Positions 63,613 to 64,000 of a DNA stretch of 64,000 nt are shown here, piece by piece. How positions within the stretch are numbered: the stretch's first letter is position 1; each line of letters begins with the position of its first letter. The stretch lies in the NCBI GenBank assembly GCA_002421685.1, contig DISB01000008.1:62001-126000 (forward strand). The letters are read 5' to 3'. A program made the position numbers and the translations under genes. The notes under the pieces are model-generated. The model was not told the DNA's origin and made no database searches. It saw only the letters and a list, made by a program, of their open reading frames with translations. This stretch comes from Bacteroidetes bacterium UBA6221. GTDB taxonomy: Bacteria; Bacteroidota; Bacteroidia; Chitinophagales; Chitinophagaceae.

Positions 63613-63968
63613 TAGTCAAACTTTTTAAAATAGAGCATACTGATAATCGTGAAAACAATATCCGCTGGAAACAGTACGTCCGTAAAATATACCCTGCTCA
63701 TCTCATCGTCCAGCATAAACCGCATCCAGAGGTTGACCGTTGTCAATGCCATATAGGTAATGGCCGCCCATTTTTTCATATCGCAAACAAACAACCAGGA
63801 TGCGGTATATAACAACATTATCAACGGTTGGGCCAATATCATCCCACCCACAGGTTCCGCTATTGCATCATAAACAAGATAGACCAGGTAAACGACATGG
63901 GCCAGTCCTATCAGCGGGAAAGCGATGGGTGGCTTTTGCCAGATACGTTTATAGAATGGTGCGCTCAT
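63612..63968 (-). CDS. Small membrane protein of unknown function
   Basis: The 118-residue protein has four predicted membrane segments and no motif that I recognise. It starts immediately after the stop of an upstream gene (63969) and its stop overlaps the BtuF-like start, so three genes form one tight operon. Confidence 0.7.
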   Translation of the reverse strand: MSAPFYKRIWQKPPIAFPLIGLAHVVYLVYLVYDAIAEPVGGMILAQPLIMLLYTASWLFVCDMKKWAAITYMALTTVNLWMRFMLDDEMSRVYFTDVLFPADIVFTIISMLYFKKFD

Positions 63969-64000
63969 TTACTTGCTCAGGGCATTGATAATATCGTACT
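63969..64000 (-). CDS. C-terminal end of a gene cut by the window edge
   Basis: The last codons (YDIINALSK, then TAA) of a minus-strand gene are visible, in frame up to base 64000. The stop directly abuts the next ATG. Identity cannot be told. Confidence 0.6.
   Translation of the reverse strand, partial: YDIINALSK

Noticed and set aside
1..64000. Phage, transposon, defence system or CRISPR island
   Set aside because: I found no integrase, transposase, restriction enzyme, toxin-antitoxin pair or repeat-spacer array, and gene content is housekeeping or envelope throughout.
1..64000. tRNA or rRNA genes
   Set aside because: I noticed no tRNA T-loop pattern with matching stems and no rRNA core sequence; a tRNA scan would be needed to be sure.

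Overview
The window comes from a Bacteroidota chromosome, most likely a Chitinophaga-like lineage. The evidence is a complete gldK-gldL-gldM-gldN locus (type IX secretion and gliding), a secreted protease with a C-terminal type IX sorting domain, fused secD-secF and fused E1 alpha-beta genes, a DUF4271 gene beside hemD, and Bacteroidota-type -7 promoter boxes (TAnnTTTG) before many genes. No phage, transposase, CRISPR array, rRNA or tRNA was recognised. Most of the window is housekeeping and envelope genes, with a few odd intergenic stretches.

Layout. 1-14.2 kb: the start of an S41 protease, a BadF-type sugar kinase, an OmpA-family porin, a polyprenyl diphosphate synthase, uvrA, a fused 2-oxoacid dehydrogenase E1, mlaE and secDF. 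14.4-24.1 kb: a 1146-residue metalloprotease exported by type IX secretion, an esterase plus outer-membrane receptor pair, a secreted protein of unknown function without a normal start codon, and a CopB-type metal ATPase. 24.1-24.7 kb: a hairpin-rich non-coding block with a duplicated ~55 bp sequence. 24.7-32.3 kb: smc, a GT-C-like membrane protein, a lipoprotein and an HscA-type chaperone. 32.3-41.2 kb, all on the minus strand: aspartate kinase and an aminotransferase behind a leader that looks like a transcription attenuator, then an OstA/LptA-like protein, mlaD and a large TolB-like outer-membrane protein. 41.3-51.6 kb: an MBL hydrolase, a ComB-like phosphatase, gldN/M/L/K, a DUF255 thioredoxin-fold protein, hemD and DUF4271. 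51.6-64 kb: small secreted proteins, hemW, an FAD oxidoreductase, leuS, an MBOAT plus SGNH-like acetylation pair, a VOC protein, a gene remnant, a fatty acid desaturase, and a BtuF-like protein in a short operon cut by the window end.

How the genes work together. Much of the content serves the envelope: SecDF exports proteins to the periplasm, the GldL/GldM motor with GldK/GldN powers the type IX step that would carry the M43-type protease to the surface, and MlaD, MlaE and the OstA-like protein belong to lipid and LPS transport. The strongest candidate for something undescribed is the ~190 nt leader (34938-35128) before the aminotransferase-aspartate kinase operon. It has a good promoter, a 19-codon lysine-containing reading frame, an intrinsic terminator, and a second copy of one terminator arm inside the reading frame that can form a competing antiterminator. 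All functional calls rest on reading the sequence; no database search was run.
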